Shown here: piece after piece, positions 62,321 to 64,000 of the stretch
Position numbering within the stretch: the first letter of the stretch is position 1
Layout: the number at the start of each line of letters is the position of its first letter
From: Petaurus breviceps papuanus
Lineage: Eukaryota > Chordata > Mammalia > Diprotodontia > Petauridae
Length of the DNA stretch: 64,000 nucleotides
Direction: 5' to 3'
Assembly: GCA_028583685.1 (NCBI GenBank)
Contig: JAMXIF010001253.1
Span: 72,921,320-72,985,319, forward strand
The notes under the pieces: generated by a model
Told to the model about the DNA's origin: nothing
The model's input: the letters and a program-made list of their open reading frames with translations, nothing else
Databases searched by the model: none
Position numbers and translations under genes: made by a program

Positions 62321-62324
62321 GAGG

Positions 62325-62960
62325 GAGATTGCAGGACTGACTACTAGTTAAACCAGGCATAAGGTAGAAGACAGATAAGGGAGATGTCCTAGTTCTGTCA
62401 TTTACTTACTACCTTCTCTAGTGGATGTTCCAGGAGAACTAGTACCTCCACTGTGAGGACTCACCAAGCCTTTTCAAAGCTGCTTATCCACCTTTGGTGT
62501 CCACCCATCACCCAACTCTCACTTGCTGTTCCAAGAAGTTATACCATGCTTAGCGACCTCAACCCAATGAAGCAATCTGGGCAGATGGGCTAAACCAGGT
62601 TGAGGGTAAGCAACAGGCCTCAAACCTGTCAGTTAGTGAGGGGGTGGCTACTCTAAGTATGTGAACACTTCCCCTGGTGAAATGGGAACAATCTGTTCTA
62701 ATGGCCATGAAGGCAGTTGAATCAGGAACTATGGAATACTGAGAACTTGGTTAAGCATCGAAGATGCCAAGGTCATCCACTGCATCCTGGGCCATTACCA
62801 GTCATCTTGTCTTTTGTCTTGCCACTGGACTTTGAAGACTCAGGAAAAGGGAGTGAGGCTGACAATTTTGCTCTAATTCTGCCTCATTTAAATCCAATTC
62901 ACTCCCTAGTCAAGACATCACCCCAAGAAATCATTGGTCCTATTTGAAAGAAAGGGCAAA
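62325..62960. other. Unique sequence, no gene seen
   Basis: The 76-codon frame at 62717-62947 (plus) is not recognisable. Confidence 0.35.
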
Positions 62961-62964
62961 TACC

Positions 62965-63080
62965 TTTGTGACCTTGAACAAGTCACCTAGCCTCTCTGGA
63001 TCTCGCTTTATTACCTTTAAAATTAAGAGAGTGGAATAGATGACCTCTCTTGTCCCTTATAGCTCTCCCTCCATGATCCT
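62965..63080 (+). mobile_element. MIR-type SINE fragment
   Basis: TTGTGACCTTGAACAAGTCA, CCTAGCCTCTCTGGATCTC and AGTGGAATAGATGACCTCTC. Confidence 0.85.
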
Positions 63081-63084
63081 ACAA

Positions 63085-63765
63085 GCCCAAGTTTTCCATG
63101 CAAGGAGAATAACAGTCATTCATTTGGAATCTTTTCACTTTCTCCTAGAAACAATAGGATCTCAGAATAGAAATCAGTCCAGGGGTACAAAGTTAAGACT
63201 ACATGGAACTGTTTTCAAAATATATAAGGTACCTTCCATATACTGGACACTCCATACGCATTCCCTAAATGGGATATGGTATGAATCAATCAATGTATAT
63301 TGATTAGTAAGTAAATACATGATTTCTGAAAAAGACAGAATGCTATGAATGCTTAATGGCAAAATGATACCTTGATGCCAAAGGCAATCAAATGTTCATA
63401 AATTTTTAACTGAATTTCACTGCTTAAGTGTAGCTGAAATGACATAAGTGTCATTTTGAGTAATTCAAAGTTTGAGATTTCAAGTTTTAGAGAGTTATTT
63501 CTGGAGGGCAAATAGGGAAAGGATTCATTGTAAATTCTAGGAAAAAGAGGACCATGGAAGAATCTTTCAGTGGTGTCTGAAGGTGGGAACCAAATTCTCC
63601 TGGCCCAAAAGGAGAAAACAGAACCAGAGAGATCATAGAAGGCTTCGTAGTGGAGTTGGCATATAAGTTTCACTTTTGAAGAATAAATAGAATTTGAGTA
63701 TAGCAAGGAAGGGAAGAAAAAGAAGGAAAAACTAGCTGGTTTTATATAGAATTTTTCAGTCTGAA
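63085..63765. other. Unique sequence, no gene seen
   Basis: The 117-codon minus-strand frame at 63353-63706 carries no family motif and no retrocopy or exon signals. Confidence 0.35.
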
Positions 63766-63769
63766 AATC

Positions 63770-63965
63770 TCTTTATATATATTATTTCATGTTGCATTTA
63801 CATCAACCCTGTGAGGTATTTTATCCCTACTTTACCAAATGGTGAATTTTTAATAATTATCTCCACTTTGCAGATAAGAAAACTGAGGTTCAGAAACTTG
63901 TGTAGGCTAAATCATGCTTGTTGTAGGTCATTGGTGGCAGTCAAACCCACGTCTTTCCCAACTCT
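63770..63965 (+). mobile_element. MIR-type SINE fragment
   Basis: TCTTTATATATATTATTTCA, ACATCAACCCTGTGAGGTAT, GCAGATAAGAAAACTGAGGTT and GTCAAACCCACGTCTTTCC. Confidence 0.8.
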
Positions 63966-64000
63966 GAGTCTACTATACTATACTCCCTTTTGAAAAGGAG

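Noticed and set aside
1-64000. Possible CRISPR array, tRNA/rRNA genes or phage-like gene clusters
   Set aside because: No regularly spaced direct repeats with unique spacers, no rRNA text, and tRNA-like motifs occur only in SINE heads. The window is vertebrate repeat-rich DNA.

Overview
The window looks like marsupial genomic DNA, probably intergenic or deep-intronic. It is AT-rich and packed with interspersed repeats typical of marsupials: tRNA-derived SINEs with 5' heads such as GGCAGCTAGGTGGCACAG and GGCGGCCAGGTAGCACAG, RTE-tailed MAR1-type SINEs ending in GACTGAACAACA, marsupial L1 and HAL1-like elements, and old MIR, L2, L3 and CR1 remnants. The GGCGGCCAGG family, present as monomers, dimers and one trimer, resembles the WSINE families of Australian marsupials. 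The species assignment is an inference from memory of these families; no database was searched.

I find no intact host protein-coding gene and no rRNA, tRNA gene, CRISPR array or bacterial-type operon. Almost every open reading frame of 60-120 codons falls inside a repeat or is chance. The gene-derived material is a processed RPL23A pseudogene (3719-4426, split by a SINE), a processed RPL29 pseudogene (about 5926-6728, with target-site duplications and a long lysine-rich tail), and a coherent C-terminal coding-like fragment with a stop and poly(A) signal on the minus strand (5107-5292) whose parent I cannot name. Two weaker exon-like stretches lie at 11856-12050 (minus) and about 59243-59370 (plus).

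Layout: 1-2475 is a rearranged L1 carrying an inserted, 5'UTR-only L1 copy. 2.7-8 kb holds a SINE dimer, the retro-pseudogenes and a mariner-type MITE. 8-20 kb is mostly unique sequence with microsatellites, SINEs and an assembly gap (15006-15105) inside a CCTT array. 17.3-18.4 kb is a MIR < hAT < SINE nest. 20.4-21 kb is a solo LTR. 24-25.3 kb is an L3/CR1 element split by antisense L1. 31-42.2 kb is a large nest: an old antisense L1 split by a younger L1 (itself split by a solo LTR), an antisense HAL1-like element, and later a sense HAL1-like element. 45.6-46.2 kb is a SINE dimer inserted into the edge of another SINE. 50-52.4 kb contains two oppositely oriented L2-type LINE fragments. 56.8-57.3 kb is a SINE trimer. 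The rest is unique sequence with scattered MIR/L2 fossils.

No new cellular system is evident. The most unusual points concern retroelement biology: the multimeric SINEs, a HAL1-like family with two 3' termini in tandem, a 3'-truncated L1 insertion with target-site duplications, and target-site duplications that flank a HAL1+L1 composite rather than each element alone. Coordinates of old repeats are approximate (tens of bases) because they come from reading by eye against remembered consensus patterns.
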